From Oscillospiraceae bacterium (GTDB lineage: Bacteria; Bacillota; Clostridia; Oscillospirales; Ruminococcaceae), in the NCBI GenBank assembly GCA_025757985.1, contig CP107210.1, forward strand, positions 1,674,001 through 1,738,000: a stretch of DNA of 64,000 nucleotides, written 5' to 3'. The translations under genes were made by a program, and so were the position numbers. The notes below the pieces were generated by a model. It made no database searches and was not told the origin of the DNA. It saw only the letters and a program-made list of their open reading frames with translations. Shown piece by piece: positions 8,830 through 18,000 of this stretch (its first letter is position 1; the number at the start of each line of letters is the position of its first letter).

Positions 8830-10269
8830 TTATGTCTTATTACGTTCTCGCTGTGCTCGGTATTCTGTCGGCGTCAAGCCGAACTGCTTCCGAAACTGTT
8901 TGGCAAAGTTAAAGTAGTCATTATATCCAACGCTTTCCGAGATATCTCTGACTTTATTGTTGGTGGACCAAAGCAGGGATTTCGCCGCATTAAGCCGTGT
9001 TTGAATGAGATATTGATTTACACTCATCCCAAAGATCTTCCGAAAACTCCTATCAATATAGGAAGGTGAATATACCAAGATGGACGATAACATCGAGAGA
9101 TTGATTGGTGACGGATAGTTTATGTCAATGATCCGGCGAACTTTCCAGGAAATCCCGACGCCGTCCTGCTTCTGTTTTGCCGCATCTTCACAAATTAGAA
9201 GCAGTAGTTGCTCAACATCTTCCAAAACCTGAAGTATGTCCTTATAGTGAAAGTTCGTTTCTTGGTTACGGATGTTTAGCATTAGCTCGCACACTTCGTC
9301 GAACCGGGACAAACATATCGTCATCAGCAGCCGCAGATAATCCTCAATCAGTTTTTTGTTTTTTCTCATCGCAGAGAAATCACGGATGTCACTTCGGTCC
9401 AAGCGCTTCATTAGTGCGTTAGCCATGCCCTGGTAGTCAATCAAAGACCAATAGATTTTTACTTCATCCTCTAATTTTTCTAAGATAAACCTCTCGTCAT
9501 GTACGACCAGATTCCCAGCCCAAAAAGCCGTAAGGGCGACCTTTTTTTTGATGCCAACAAAATAGCTCCCCACTTCGTCAATCAATACCGCCTCCGGAAT
9601 GGGCTCAATCACATATCTGCAACCATCTCGAGCGACTAAGGCATTTGTTATCTTTTTCAAATTGTCCAGGACGTCATTCTTCTCAAAAATCAATAAGAAG
9701 GTTTGAAAGTATTGAGTGGGTGCCTTCAATATCTGCCCCGAATACTTTGTCGCACAGATGCTTTCGATCTCCTCTGTCGTCGGAAGCTCCCAGCCGGCCA
9801 AAAAGACCGCACAATATTTTTCGGTAGAAGAAAGATAGCTGTTCAAGGCATATTCGTATAAGTTGTACAGATCCTCGTCTGTCCGTCCGCCTCTGCTTTG
9901 AATGACAGCGATGGCCGAAGCAATGGACTCGTTCAGCTCTTCACCACTGATCGGTTTTAGAATATAGTTGAGGCATCCCGCCTGCATGGCCTGCTTAGCG
10001 TACTCAAACACTCCATGGGCACTAATGGCGATAACCTGAATCATCGGATAATACCGGTGTATCTTCTGCATCAATGTAATTCCATCACAGCCGGGCATTT
10101 TTATATCGGTGATTACAATATGTGGAAGACGCTCTTCGCACAACCGAAACGCTTCGTTTCCATCATGCGCTATTGCAACCAGGGTAGCGTTATGCTGCTT
10201 CCAGCTGATTAAGTTCACCAGCGACATGCGGACGAGAGAGTTGTCATCTACAATTAAAATTCCGTACAT
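8830..10269 (-). CDS. YesN-type response regulator, AraC DNA-binding
   Basis: Two-component regulator of 479 residues. The N-terminal receiver domain (about 1-120) has the acidic pocket VDD at 7-9 and the phosphorylated Asp in VITDIKMPG (D55). A long unrecognised middle part follows. The C-terminal 100 residues are an AraC-type double helix-turn-helix with SVGYNDYFNFAKQFRKQFG and TPTEYRAQR. I chose the ATG at 10269 because GGAGGTAAGCGTA lies just upstream; an ATG 15 bases earlier has no ribosome site. It likely controls the mannoside import and hydrolysis genes next to it. The partner YesM-type kinase usually lies beside such a gene but is absent here. Confidence 0.93.
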   Translation of the reverse strand: MYGILIVDDNSLVRMSLVNLISWKQHNATLVAIAHDGNEAFRLCEERLPHIVITDIKMPGCDGITLMQKIHRYYPMIQVIAISAHGVFEYAKQAMQAGCLNYILKPISGEELNESIASAIAVIQSRGGRTDEDLYNLYEYALNSYLSSTEKYCAVFLAGWELPTTEEIESICATKYSGQILKAPTQYFQTFLLIFEKNDVLDNLKKITNALVARDGCRYVIEPIPEAVLIDEVGSYFVGIKKKVALTAFWAGNLVVHDERFILEKLEDEVKIYWSLIDYQGMANALMKRLDRSDIRDFSAMRKNKKLIEDYLRLLMTICLSRFDEVCELMLNIRNQETNFHYKDILQVLEDVEQLLLLICEDAAKQKQDGVGISWKVRRIIDINYPSPINLSMLSSILVYSPSYIDRSFRKIFGMSVNQYLIQTRLNAAKSLLWSTNNKVRDISESVGYNDYFNFAKQFRKQFGLTPTEYRAQRERNKT

Positions 10270-10433
10270 TACGCTTACCTCCATACCCGATATGGGTTTG
10301 CGTTAAGTATAACATAGGCACCTAACATTACAATGCCTTTTTTTAAAAAAAATATGTCATTTTTCGCCCTTTCACCTTTCATGTGAAGAGGGTGCGGACG
10401 AAATCCTGGACTCAAATGTGTAGGAGGCCAGAG

Positions 10434-11523
10434 ATGTACAGCCTTGAACAAAGCACAGATGCTATTCAACTTTTTATTGAATCCGGATTCAATGAGAATG
10501 CTGTTATTCGCAGCTTGGGGTATCCTTCACCTACTATGACGATAGACTGCCTTGACAGGGACACCATCCGCCGCTATCGCCAGCGCATGGATAATCTCCG
10601 ACCCGGTCATGTATGGTCAGAATTAGCTGTGGAGGATTTTCTGCACCGCATCGGTGCTATGGCGCGAGATACGGACGGTAAACTGCGCCCCACAGCGGCC
10701 GGATTGCTTATGTTCGGCCATGAATACGAAATTGTACGCGAGTTCCCACATTATTTTCTGGATTATCAAGAGCATGACCGTTCTGTCACAGAAGATGAAC
10801 GTTGGACAGACCGTATCGTCTCCAGTTCCGGTGATTGGAGTGGTAACATTTGCGACTTTTACTTCCGCGTATACAACCGGATTGCGCAGGATATTAAAGT
10901 GCCTTTTAAGCTGGAGGGTACAGATCGTATTGACGACACCCCTCTGCATAAGGCTTTGCGCGAGGCTTTGGCAAACGCCTTGATTCACGCCGACTACTAT
11001 GACCGGCGCGGTCTGGTGATTCAAAAATGGCCGGATAAAATTCGCATCGCCAATCCCGGCGCGTTCCGTATCAATGTGCAGGAGGCCCTTGCCGGTAGCA
11101 TATCCGACCCGCGAAACGAGTCGCTCATTAAGATGTTCAACCTGATCAATGTCGGTGAGCGCGCGGGCAGCGGTTTGCCGAGCATCCGTACCGTCTGGCA
11201 AAAACAGGGCTGGCAGGAGCCGGAAATCGTGGAGAGCTTTAATCCAGACCGCACAACACTGTTGTTGCCGCTTGCCGCCAATAAAGCGGCGGCAAAAAAC
11301 GGCGGCAAAAAACGGCGGAAAGTCTAATTCTATCTCAGAGAAGCGAAAGAACGACATCCTTCAATATTTGACCGACACATCGGAAGCAAGTAGCACCCAA
11401 ATTGCCGACGCCATCGGCTTACAAGTCCCCCGCACAAAGATGTATCTGTTAGAACTGATTGCCAGTGGAGCGATTGTTGCGGAGGGTAGCAGCAGGGCAA
11501 GAAAGTACCGATTGAAATCGTAA
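10434..11523 (+). pseudogene. RecG-like (AlbA_2 family) gene fused to IS3 OrfA start
   Basis: The ATG at 10434 follows TAGGAGG. The first roughly 35 residues (YSLEQSTDAIQLFIESG, IRSLGYPSPTM) resemble the helix-turn-helix start of IS3-type OrfA transposase. From LDRDTIRRYRQRMDNL onward the protein matches the central and C-terminal part of RecG-like/Schlafen AAA_4 ATP-binding regulators (RPTAAGLLMFG, EALANALIHADYYDRRG, GERAGSGLPSI). The usual N-terminal AlbA_2 domain is missing. At 11287-11312 a 13-bp tandem duplication shifts the frame; the winged-helix tail (KRKNDILQYLTDTSEASSTQ to 11523) is intact in the next frame, and a single repeat copy would restore it. Both ends are therefore damaged: fused in front, frameshifted behind. 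Function is probably lost. Confidence 0.8.
11287..11312 (+). repeat. 13-bp tandem duplication causing frameshift
   Basis: The unit CGGCGGCAAAAAA is present twice in direct tandem, followed by a partial third CGGCGG. Thirteen is not a multiple of three, so the second copy moves the RecG-like gene out of frame and ends it at 11327. Deleting one unit gives AAAKNGGKSNSISEKR and joins the winged-helix tail. It is probably a slippage product. Confidence 0.85.
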
Positions 11524-11567
11524 TTCTTTTCATCCTTAAAGCATCTCATCTTAAGGTTACGCGGTTT

Positions 11568-11678
11568 TTGACCACCATTTGACCACTACTGTGCAGTGGC
11601 ACTATAAAATGCCGGAAAAGCCTGTTGTGACAACCAACAACGGGCTTTTTCTTGTTTTAGCGGCAAATGTGCAGAACC
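11568..11678 (+). repeat. 111-bp block, empty copy of element target
   Basis: This block runs from TTGACCACCATTTGACCACT to GTGCAGAACC and contains a terminator hairpin. A second copy exists in two parts, 20903-20968 and 35631-35675, which add up to exactly 111 bp when the 14.66-kb element is removed. The two copies share long identical stretches such as GACCACTACTGTGCAGT and CCAACAACGGGCTTTTTC. The block follows an island-type gene and precedes a tRNA fragment here, so it may be the conserved tail of a family of integrated islands. Confidence 0.85.
11616..11649 (+). terminator. terminator hairpin inside 111-bp block
   Basis: Arms AAAAGCCTGTTGT and ACAACGGGCTTTT pair over 13 bp with one G-T wobble, leaving the loop GACAACCA, followed by a T-run. 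In the second copy of the block the large mobile element sits exactly in this loop after GACAA. Confidence 0.8.
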
Positions 11679-11726
11679 AACAAAATTCACGCTTCAGCGT
11701 CTGGTTGCACTGCCATGTCGTAGTTC

Positions 11727-11770
11727 TCCGACGCCAGGTGCCGGGGGTTCGAATCCCTTCAGGCGCACCA
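11727..11770 (+). other. 3' fragment of a tRNA gene (possible attachment scar)
   Basis: GGGGGTTCGAATCCCTT is a complete T-arm, followed by CAGGCGCA and CCA, the 3' acceptor strand of a tRNA (the ending resembles tRNA-Leu). The matching 5' acceptor GCGCCTG and the D-arm are not found upstream, where the 111-bp block lies instead. This is the pattern left when an integrative element recombines at a tRNA 3' end. A degenerate second ending, CGAATCCCTTCGAGTGCGCC, lies at about 11868-11887. Confidence 0.65.
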
Positions 11771-11802
11771 AGAGCAGCACCTTATGGGGTGCTGCTCTTT
11801 TT
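11771..11802 (+). terminator. terminator after tRNA fragment
   Basis: AGAGCAGCACC and GGTGCTGCTCT form an 11-bp perfect stem with a six-base loop, followed by TTTTT. It begins right after the CCA of the tRNA fragment, as for a normal tRNA transcription unit. Confidence 0.85.
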
Positions 11803-11885
11803 GTTATGCGCGGATTTTATGAGGCAGCAAAAGGGAGGATTCGAACAGCCCGTGCCCCGCGGCTTGGCGAATCCCTTCGAGTGCG

Positions 11886-11928
11886 CCAAAAAGCGCATTG
11901 CAATGTACTTTTGCAATGCGCTTTTTGG
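11886..11928. terminator. bidirectional terminator after gtrA-like gene
   Basis: An 18-bp perfect inverted repeat (CCAAAAAGCGCATTGCAA and its complement, seven-base loop) has A-runs on one side and T-runs on the other, so it can act on both strands. It ends the minus-strand GH3-GH3-gtrA operon that stops at 11953. The remainder of 11524-11952 is covered by the repeat block, the tRNA fragment and the two hairpins. Confidence 0.88.
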
Positions 11929-11952
11929 CTTGATGTTATTTTGGTTTCAGAA

Positions 11953-12498
11953 TCACTTCCCGCTTTCAGGGAAGATGATTTTGTTGACAAAGAAGAAAAT
12001 GACCATAGACACGCCGCCGTTCAAAACCGTCGTGCCGATGTTATAGATGAAGTCCGGCACAAGCAATCCGGCTACGGCAACCCATACGCAGTTGATGGAG
12101 TTGACAATGCAGGTAATGACGCAGAATGCCAACACATACCACGCGATCTGCTTGCCCAGATTGCCCTTGCTGCGGAACACGAAATTGCGCTGAATCGGGA
12201 AGTTGATGCACTCGCCAATGACCATGGCGATCATATACGCGCAGAAGTACGGCAGCCCGCCGTGGGCGGCATCGTAGCCGAGGATGTTCCACTTGAAGGT
12301 TTCGCCAAACAGGGTCACATCCACGCCGGGCCAGCCGAAATCCACCACCGGCAGACTGCTGAATGCAGCGGGCAGAAATTGCAGCAGCAGATACTTGAAC
12401 ACGGTAATCAGATTCGACACGATGACGAACAGACCGCCCTCGCGCACCCACTTGGCTGCGGCAGGGTGTTTTGCCGCAAAATTATTCCAAAACTGCAT
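11953..12498 (-). CDS. GtrA-like membrane protein
   Basis: Small integral membrane protein of 181 residues with four predicted helices (for example GLFVIVSNLITVFKYLLLQF and SMVIFFFVNKIIF) and the central FPIQRNFVFRSKG turn typical of the GtrA family. GtrA-like proteins are linked to moving lipid-linked sugars across the membrane for cell-wall or surface polysaccharide decoration. The ATG at 12498 follows GGAGGTTGTATT. It lies 13 bases after a GH3 gene in the same direction, so it is co-transcribed. The pairing with glycosidases is unusual for GtrA, which is more often beside glycosyltransferases. Confidence 0.82.
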   Translation of the reverse strand: MQFWNNFAAKHPAAAKWVREGGLFVIVSNLITVFKYLLLQFLPAAFSSLPVVDFGWPGVDVTLFGETFKWNILGYDAAHGGLPYFCAYMIAMVIGECINFPIQRNFVFRSKGNLGKQIAWYVLAFCVITCIVNSINCVWVAVAGLLVPDFIYNIGTTVLNGGVSMVIFFFVNKIIFPESGK

Positions 12499-12511
12499 AA
12501 TACAACCTCCA

Positions 12512-14929
12512 TCAAGCGCCGCGCAGACGCTTTTCCATCTGCGCATTCAGCACCACATTCTTAATCGCTTCATAAATCACCCGCACAAGACCCAAGATCC
12601 AGAAGCCCTGCAATTCCATGACAATGCCGTCCACCATGCCCATGCTGATGGCACCGTTTGTCATCTTTGCCAAGGCGCGAAGGGGCATATTGTACTGGAA
12701 CAAAATGTTCAGGTCCGGCTTGCCGCGTTTATAGCTGACATCCAGCAGGATCGTCAGCACAAGCCACACAAGCCAGCCCAGCGGGCTACGTGCGTGGTTC
12801 AGTTCGCCCAAGGTCAGATTGCGGTCAATTTTGGTTTTTCCGTCCGGGATGGGATGCCCCAGCAGCTTTTCAAAGTCCGCATCGGAAACGCTCAGCACAT
12901 CGCCCTTATAATAGCAATCCAGGTCCACATCTTCATACGGATGCACGGTAGCCGTTCCATGCACGGAGATTTTCTCGCACAGCCGGATGTCTTCCACGCT
13001 TGCGCCGACAAGCAGCTCGTACTCGCCGCCCTCGATTTCCCAGCGGTTAGCCTTGACATTCCAGAAGCGGAACGCCTTATCGTCCAGCGTAATGGTGATG
13101 CGCTGTTTCTCGCCGGGGGCGAGTGTTACGCGGGCAAAGCCTTTCAGTTCCCTGACAGGGCGGAAAAGCTCACTGTTCTTTTTAGCAACATACAGCTGCA
13201 CGATTTCCGTACCTGCCACGCTGCCGGTGTTCGTTACGGTAAGGCTGACCCCCTGTTCATCGGCAGCCATATCGCTGTACGCAAACGTCGTGTAGCTCAT
13301 ACCATAGCCAAACGGGAAGCGCACTGCTTTTTCCGCCGTGGTAAAGTAGCGGTAGCCGATGTACAGCCCCTCGCGGTACTCCACGGTCTTGCGGCGGGTG
13401 GCAAAGTCGGCAGCGCTGGGTACGTCGGCGTAGGCCAACGGCCATGTTTCTGCCAGCTTGCCGCAGGGGTTGACCTTGCCGGTCAGTGCATCCGCAACGG
13501 CTCCCGCCCCCGCCTGACCGCCTAAAGCGGCGTACAACAGGGCTTGGCAGTTGTCCAGCCACGGCGTTTCGACTACGCTGCCGCTGTACAATACCACGAC
13601 AATTTTCGGGTTGACGGCCGCCACAGCCTGCAGCAGATCCACCTGATTTTGCGCAAGGCGCAGATTGCTGCGGTCAAGACCCTCACTCTCGGCGATTTCA
13701 TCCAGACCCATGCACAAAATAACTGTATCCGCCTGTGTCGCCAGTTCGCAGGCGGATTTCTGCAAAGCTGCATCCGGCTTACCGTGGCGGTCAAAGCCCT
13801 GCTGATACCCGATGACATTCAACTCGGAGTCAATCAGCTTATCCAGCAGCACATCCACCTGTGTCGAGTTCACCATGCTGGAGCCTGCGCCCTGATAGCG
13901 CGGATTTTTGGCAAAGTCGCCGATAACAGCCACCTTGCTGCCCGCCGCCAACGGCAGCAAAGCGCCCTCGTTTTTCAGCAGCACAAGGCTTTCCTCGGCG
14001 GCACGGCGGGCAAGCGCATGATGGGCTGCCGCATCAAACTCGCGCGGGGCAGCGTCCAGCGCAGCCTTGGTATCAAACACCAGCGGCAGCAACTCTGACA
14101 AGCGGGCGTCGATGTCGGATTCAGAGATTTTCCCGCTTTCCACCGCCGCCAACAGTTCGCGCACACTGTCCCCACCGGGCGCGGGCATTTCCAGCGTGGA
14201 GCCGTTCTTCACACCCAGCGCGTGGTCGTTGCTTCCGCCCCAGTCGGTGATGACCGCGCCATCAAAGCCCCACTCACCGCGCAGGATCTCCATGAGCAGG
14301 TGCTTATTCTCGTTGGCGTAGGTACCGTTCACAAGATTGTACGATGACATAATGCTGCGGGGATGCCCCTCTTTGACGGCAATTTCAAACCCGGTCAGGT
14401 AAATTTCCCGCAGGGTGCGCTCGTCCACGATGGAATCCGAAGCCATACGCCGCGTTTCCTGACTGTTGACGGCAAAGTGCTTCGGGCAGGCGGCTACGCC
14501 CTTGGACTGGATGCCGCGAATATATCCCGCCGCCAGCTTGCCCGCGAGATACGGGTCCTCGGAGAAATACTCAAAGCTGCGGCCGCAGAGGGGGCTGCGC
14601 TTGGTGTTCAGGCCCGGCCCCAGCAGAACGGCGACCTCCTGCGCGGCGGCCTCCTCGCCCATGGCCCGGCCGATTTCCTCGCCCAGCGCCGGATCCCAGC
14701 TGCACGCCACGGTGGCGGCTGTGGGGAAGCAGGTGGCCGGCACGCTGGGGTTCAGCCCCAGGTGATCCGCCGCCCCGGCCTGCTTGCGCACGCCGTTGGG
14801 GCCGTCGGACAGGGTGATGGACGGCACGCCCGCGTTTTTGTAGCCCCGCGTCGTGAACACGGTATCACCGGACAGCAGAGCACATTTTTGTTCAAGGTTT
14901 AGTTTGGTTATAATATCTGTGTGTTTCAT
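12512..14929 (-). CDS. GH3 beta-glycosidase (beta-glucosidase/xylosidase type)
   Basis: GH3 enzyme of 805 residues that should hydrolyse terminal beta-linked sugars. The N-terminal barrel has KHFAVNSQETRRMASDS and the nucleophile in VITDWGG (about D229). The alpha/beta sandwich (LVLLKNEGALLPLAAGSKVA) and an FnIII-like domain (FPFGYGMSYTTFAYSDMA) follow. After about residue 660 there is an extra part of about 140 residues with a hydrophobic stretch (LGWLVWLVLTILLDVSY) and an amphipathic tail, so the protein may sit on the membrane. No signal peptide is seen. The ATG at 14929 follows GGGAGAGACCC. It is the second gene of the operon after the permuted GH3, separated by a hairpin and a MITE. Substrate cannot be told from sequence. 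Confidence 0.93.
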   Translation of the reverse strand: MKHTDIITKLNLEQKCALLSGDTVFTTRGYKNAGVPSITLSDGPNGVRKQAGAADHLGLNPSVPATCFPTAATVACSWDPALGEEIGRAMGEEAAAQEVAVLLGPGLNTKRSPLCGRSFEYFSEDPYLAGKLAAGYIRGIQSKGVAACPKHFAVNSQETRRMASDSIVDERTLREIYLTGFEIAVKEGHPRSIMSSYNLVNGTYANENKHLLMEILRGEWGFDGAVITDWGGSNDHALGVKNGSTLEMPAPGGDSVRELLAAVESGKISESDIDARLSELLPLVFDTKAALDAAPREFDAAAHHALARRAAEESLVLLKNEGALLPLAAGSKVAVIGDFAKNPRYQGAGSSMVNSTQVDVLLDKLIDSELNVIGYQQGFDRHGKPDAALQKSACELATQADTVILCMGLDEIAESEGLDRSNLRLAQNQVDLLQAVAAVNPKIVVVLYSGSVVETPWLDNCQALLYAALGGQAGAGAVADALTGKVNPCGKLAETWPLAYADVPSAADFATRRKTVEYREGLYIGYRYFTTAEKAVRFPFGYGMSYTTFAYSDMAADEQGVSLTVTNTGSVAGTEIVQLYVAKKNSELFRPVRELKGFARVTLAPGEKQRITITLDDKAFRFWNVKANRWEIEGGEYELLVGASVEDIRLCEKISVHGTATVHPYEDVDLDCYYKGDVLSVSDADFEKLLGHPIPDGKTKIDRNLTLGELNHARSPLGWLVWLVLTILLDVSYKRGKPDLNILFQYNMPLRALAKMTNGAISMGMVDGIVMELQGFWILGLVRVIYEAIKNVVLNAQMEKRLRGA

Positions 14930-14952
14930 GGGTCTCTCCCCGCATAAAAAGC

Positions 14953-14980
14953 AAGGGCGGCAGCGCATTCTGCCGCCCTT
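14953..14980 (-). terminator. hairpin between the two GH3 genes
   Basis: AAGGGCGGCAG and CTGCCGCCCTT form an 11-bp perfect stem with a six-base loop. On the minus strand it is followed by GCTTTTTAT. It may reduce read-through from the upstream GH3 gene into the downstream GH3 and gtrA genes. Confidence 0.75.
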
Positions 14981-14981
14981 A

Positions 14982-15060
14982 GGTAATACCGCATAATTCT
15001 AAGTGCCGATACGGCGAGCGAGGTGCTTAAGCCGTCAGGCGGGAATTGTGCGGTGTTGCC
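14982..15060. repeat. 79-bp MITE with terminal inverted repeats
   Basis: The ends GGTAATACCGCATAATTC and GAATTGTGCGGTGTTGCC are imperfect inverted repeats of 18 bp. The element is flanked by CTTA on both sides (14978-14981 and 15061-15064), a likely 4-bp target duplication. A longer relative with the same ends lies at 46806-47041 in the opposite orientation. It encodes no protein and would need a transposase supplied elsewhere. Confidence 0.8.
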
Positions 15061-15073
15061 CTTACTTTCCGAA

Positions 15074-18000
15074 TTAGGTGTTTGCCTTCTTGGCCGCTTT
15101 CTTGGCCGCTTTTGCCTCCATCTTTGCCAGCTTGCGCTTGCTGGGCTTCCATACACGGAATACCCGGTAAGCAAGCAGAATCAGCAGCAGCGTGCAGAGG
15201 ATGTTGACCACTGTGCGCACGGTCGTACTGACCTGCGGACCATCCTTGTAGATACTGCCCGGCATTGCGCTGTTCATTGCTTTGGTGTTGGCGGTCGTGT
15301 ACAACACATGGTGCAGTGCCTCGCGTGCATAGTGGTAGGTTTCGGCATTGTCTTTGTCGAAATCATCCCAGCGGGCGGAGTTTTTCTCGTAAGTCAGCTT
15401 CATGTCGCCGCCTGCCTCGATCATCTGCTGGCCGCCCATAAAGACGCCGGTATTGGCGTTATCAGTGATAACCGCGCCATTGAAGCCCCACTCGGTGCGC
15501 AGGATTCCGGTAATCAGCGCGTAGCTGCCGCCGGTCCAGGTCGCGCCAACGCGGTTGAAGGCTGTCATAACGCCCAGTGCCGCCGGGATGGTAGTAGTCG
15601 CATTCTTGTAACTGCCGTCGGCCTGCTTCTCCACATAGTTCAGCGTGACGTCATCCAGTTTCATGCACATCTCAAAAGGCTTGAGATAGATTTCGCGTGC
15701 AGACTGCTCATTCAGCCAGGTTGCCGCGCCGTACTGCCCATCGCGGTCGCCGCGGTGGTTTTCCTGGTCGTTAAAGGCAAAGTGCTTGATATAGGCATAC
15801 AGCCCCTTGGTGGCAGCACCGTAGACTTCTTTGGATGCTACTGTGCCGGAAAGGAACGGATCCTCGGAGTAATACTCACCATTACGACCGCTGAAGGGGG
15901 TACGATGGATGTTCATGGACGGTGCATACCAGCCGTCGCAGCCGCCGATGACCGCCTCATTGCCGATCATCGTGCCGTATTCCTGCGCCAGATCCTGGTT
16001 CCAGGTCTGGGCAAGGGTCATCATGTTGGGGAACATAGTACCGGTGCCGCCGTAGATCAGCCCGCTTGCTGTGTCAGCATCGATCACAAAGGGCTTGCCC
16101 ACACTATTGATGGCGGGCACACCGTAACCAGAGCAGGTGATGATGTTGTAATAATCGTCTGCCGTCAGCTGGTCAAGCAGGTCGTTCCACATCGGGTCGT
16201 CGTAGCTCTTGCCGCGCAGGTCAATCAGGCTCAGCCCGTTGTCGGCACCGTAGACGATTTCATCCTCGTAGGTATCACCCACAGTCGGGTTGCCGGAATC
16301 GGTGGAATCCAGCTGCGCCACCAGCTCTGCACCGGCAGTCTTTTTGTACTGGTAAGAGGCGGGCTTGCCGTCAGCATCCGTGCCGTTGATTTCATTGCCC
16401 CAGGTGCTGATCACATCGCTGGGTTCGCCGTCCGGTTTCGGGAACGTGCCTGCCCAATCGCTGCGGGTCAGGTAACCGGCATCGCCCTTGGCGGCATCCA
16501 GCTGATTTGTGACAGCAGCACCCGTGCGGCTGTCGACTGCATAGGTGGTGGTATCTGTCTCGGTGTTGGCAGGGGTATACACGGTGGCAAATGCCGCATC
16601 ACCGTCGGCGGTCATACCGTCTGCAACGGTTTTTCCCTTGGCCGCCAGCACATTGTTGATAGCGTCGTGGGCATTTTCTGCCGCGGTAATATAGTAGTCA
16701 CCTGCATCCAGGATGTATGTTTTCGCACCGCTGGCGTCATATGCCTTGAGCTGGTCTTTCGTAAAGGTAACGCTTACCGTCTCACTTGCGCCGGGTGCCA
16801 GCTCAGACGTTTTTCCGTAGCCGACCAACTCCACGGCAGGCTTTTCCACACCGTTTGCTTTGTCGTAATCCGTATAGGGGCTTTGTACATAAAGCTCCAC
16901 AACGTCCTTGCCTGCCATATCGCCGGTGTTGGTGACAGTGACCTGTGCCGTGCAGGTGTCACCGCTCCAGTCTGCCTTAAAGTCGCTCCAATCGAAGGTC
17001 GTATAGCTCAGGCCGTAACCGAAAGGATACACGACCTCGCCGGCATAGTCGTAATCGCCCGCATTACCCTGGCCGAGGACAACGTCCTCATACCGAGTCT
17101 CGTAATAGCGGTAGCCGACATAAATGCCTTCCTCATACGTGACGTAGTTATACTTTGTGATGCTGCCGTTTTCGTCATAGTAGGCATAATCACCGAAGTT
17201 CTGCGCCGCCGGGGATGCAGAGGCATCGGCCGCAAAGGTGTCCACCGTGCGCCCGCTGGGGCTGACCTTGCCGGTCAGCACATCCGCCATAGCTGCGCCG
17301 ATGGTCGGCGCGTAAAGCACCGACTTGATGTTGGGGTAATCGGCCAGCCAGTCCAGCTCCAGCGCTGCGTTGGAGTTTACGATCAGCACTGTATTGTCGT
17401 AGTTATCATTCAGGTATTGCAGAATCTCACGCTCGGTGGAGTCCGGTTCCAGATAGCTGCGGACCTTGTCTTCCTCACTGGCAGCGTGGTTGTACATCGA
17501 ACGGGGCATATCACGGCCCTCGCCTGCCACACGCTTGAGAATATAGACCGGGGTCGTGCCCTGTACGCTGTCCAGCAGACCACTCTCACCCTGCATGACA
17601 GAGAGCGGGCACTCGTTGATACGGAAGTCCTCGGCATCGCCGAAGCTGATGGAGCCGCTGGCCAGCCCATACCCGGCACCTGCACCCTGCGTGTAGAAAT
17701 TCCACAGCGTCTCGTTCACGTTCAGGCCGCGCTCGGTCAGGGCCGTATTCAACGGCGAGCCGCCGCCCATCAGCCCGGCACCCACATTCTGCTTACTGTT
17801 GGCAGAGAACAGACTCACGGTCGTGTCCTCGGCCAGGGGCAGGGCGCCGTCATTTTTCAGCAGAACGACCCCTTCATTGTTGATGCGGTCGGTCAGGTCT
17901 TTTTCGGCATCACCGATGGTGTCGGCGGTATAGTCCGCCGTGTTATAGTCCAGGTCCAGGCCTTCGGTCTGTACTTTGCTGTTGTCCCAAGATTTCTTGT

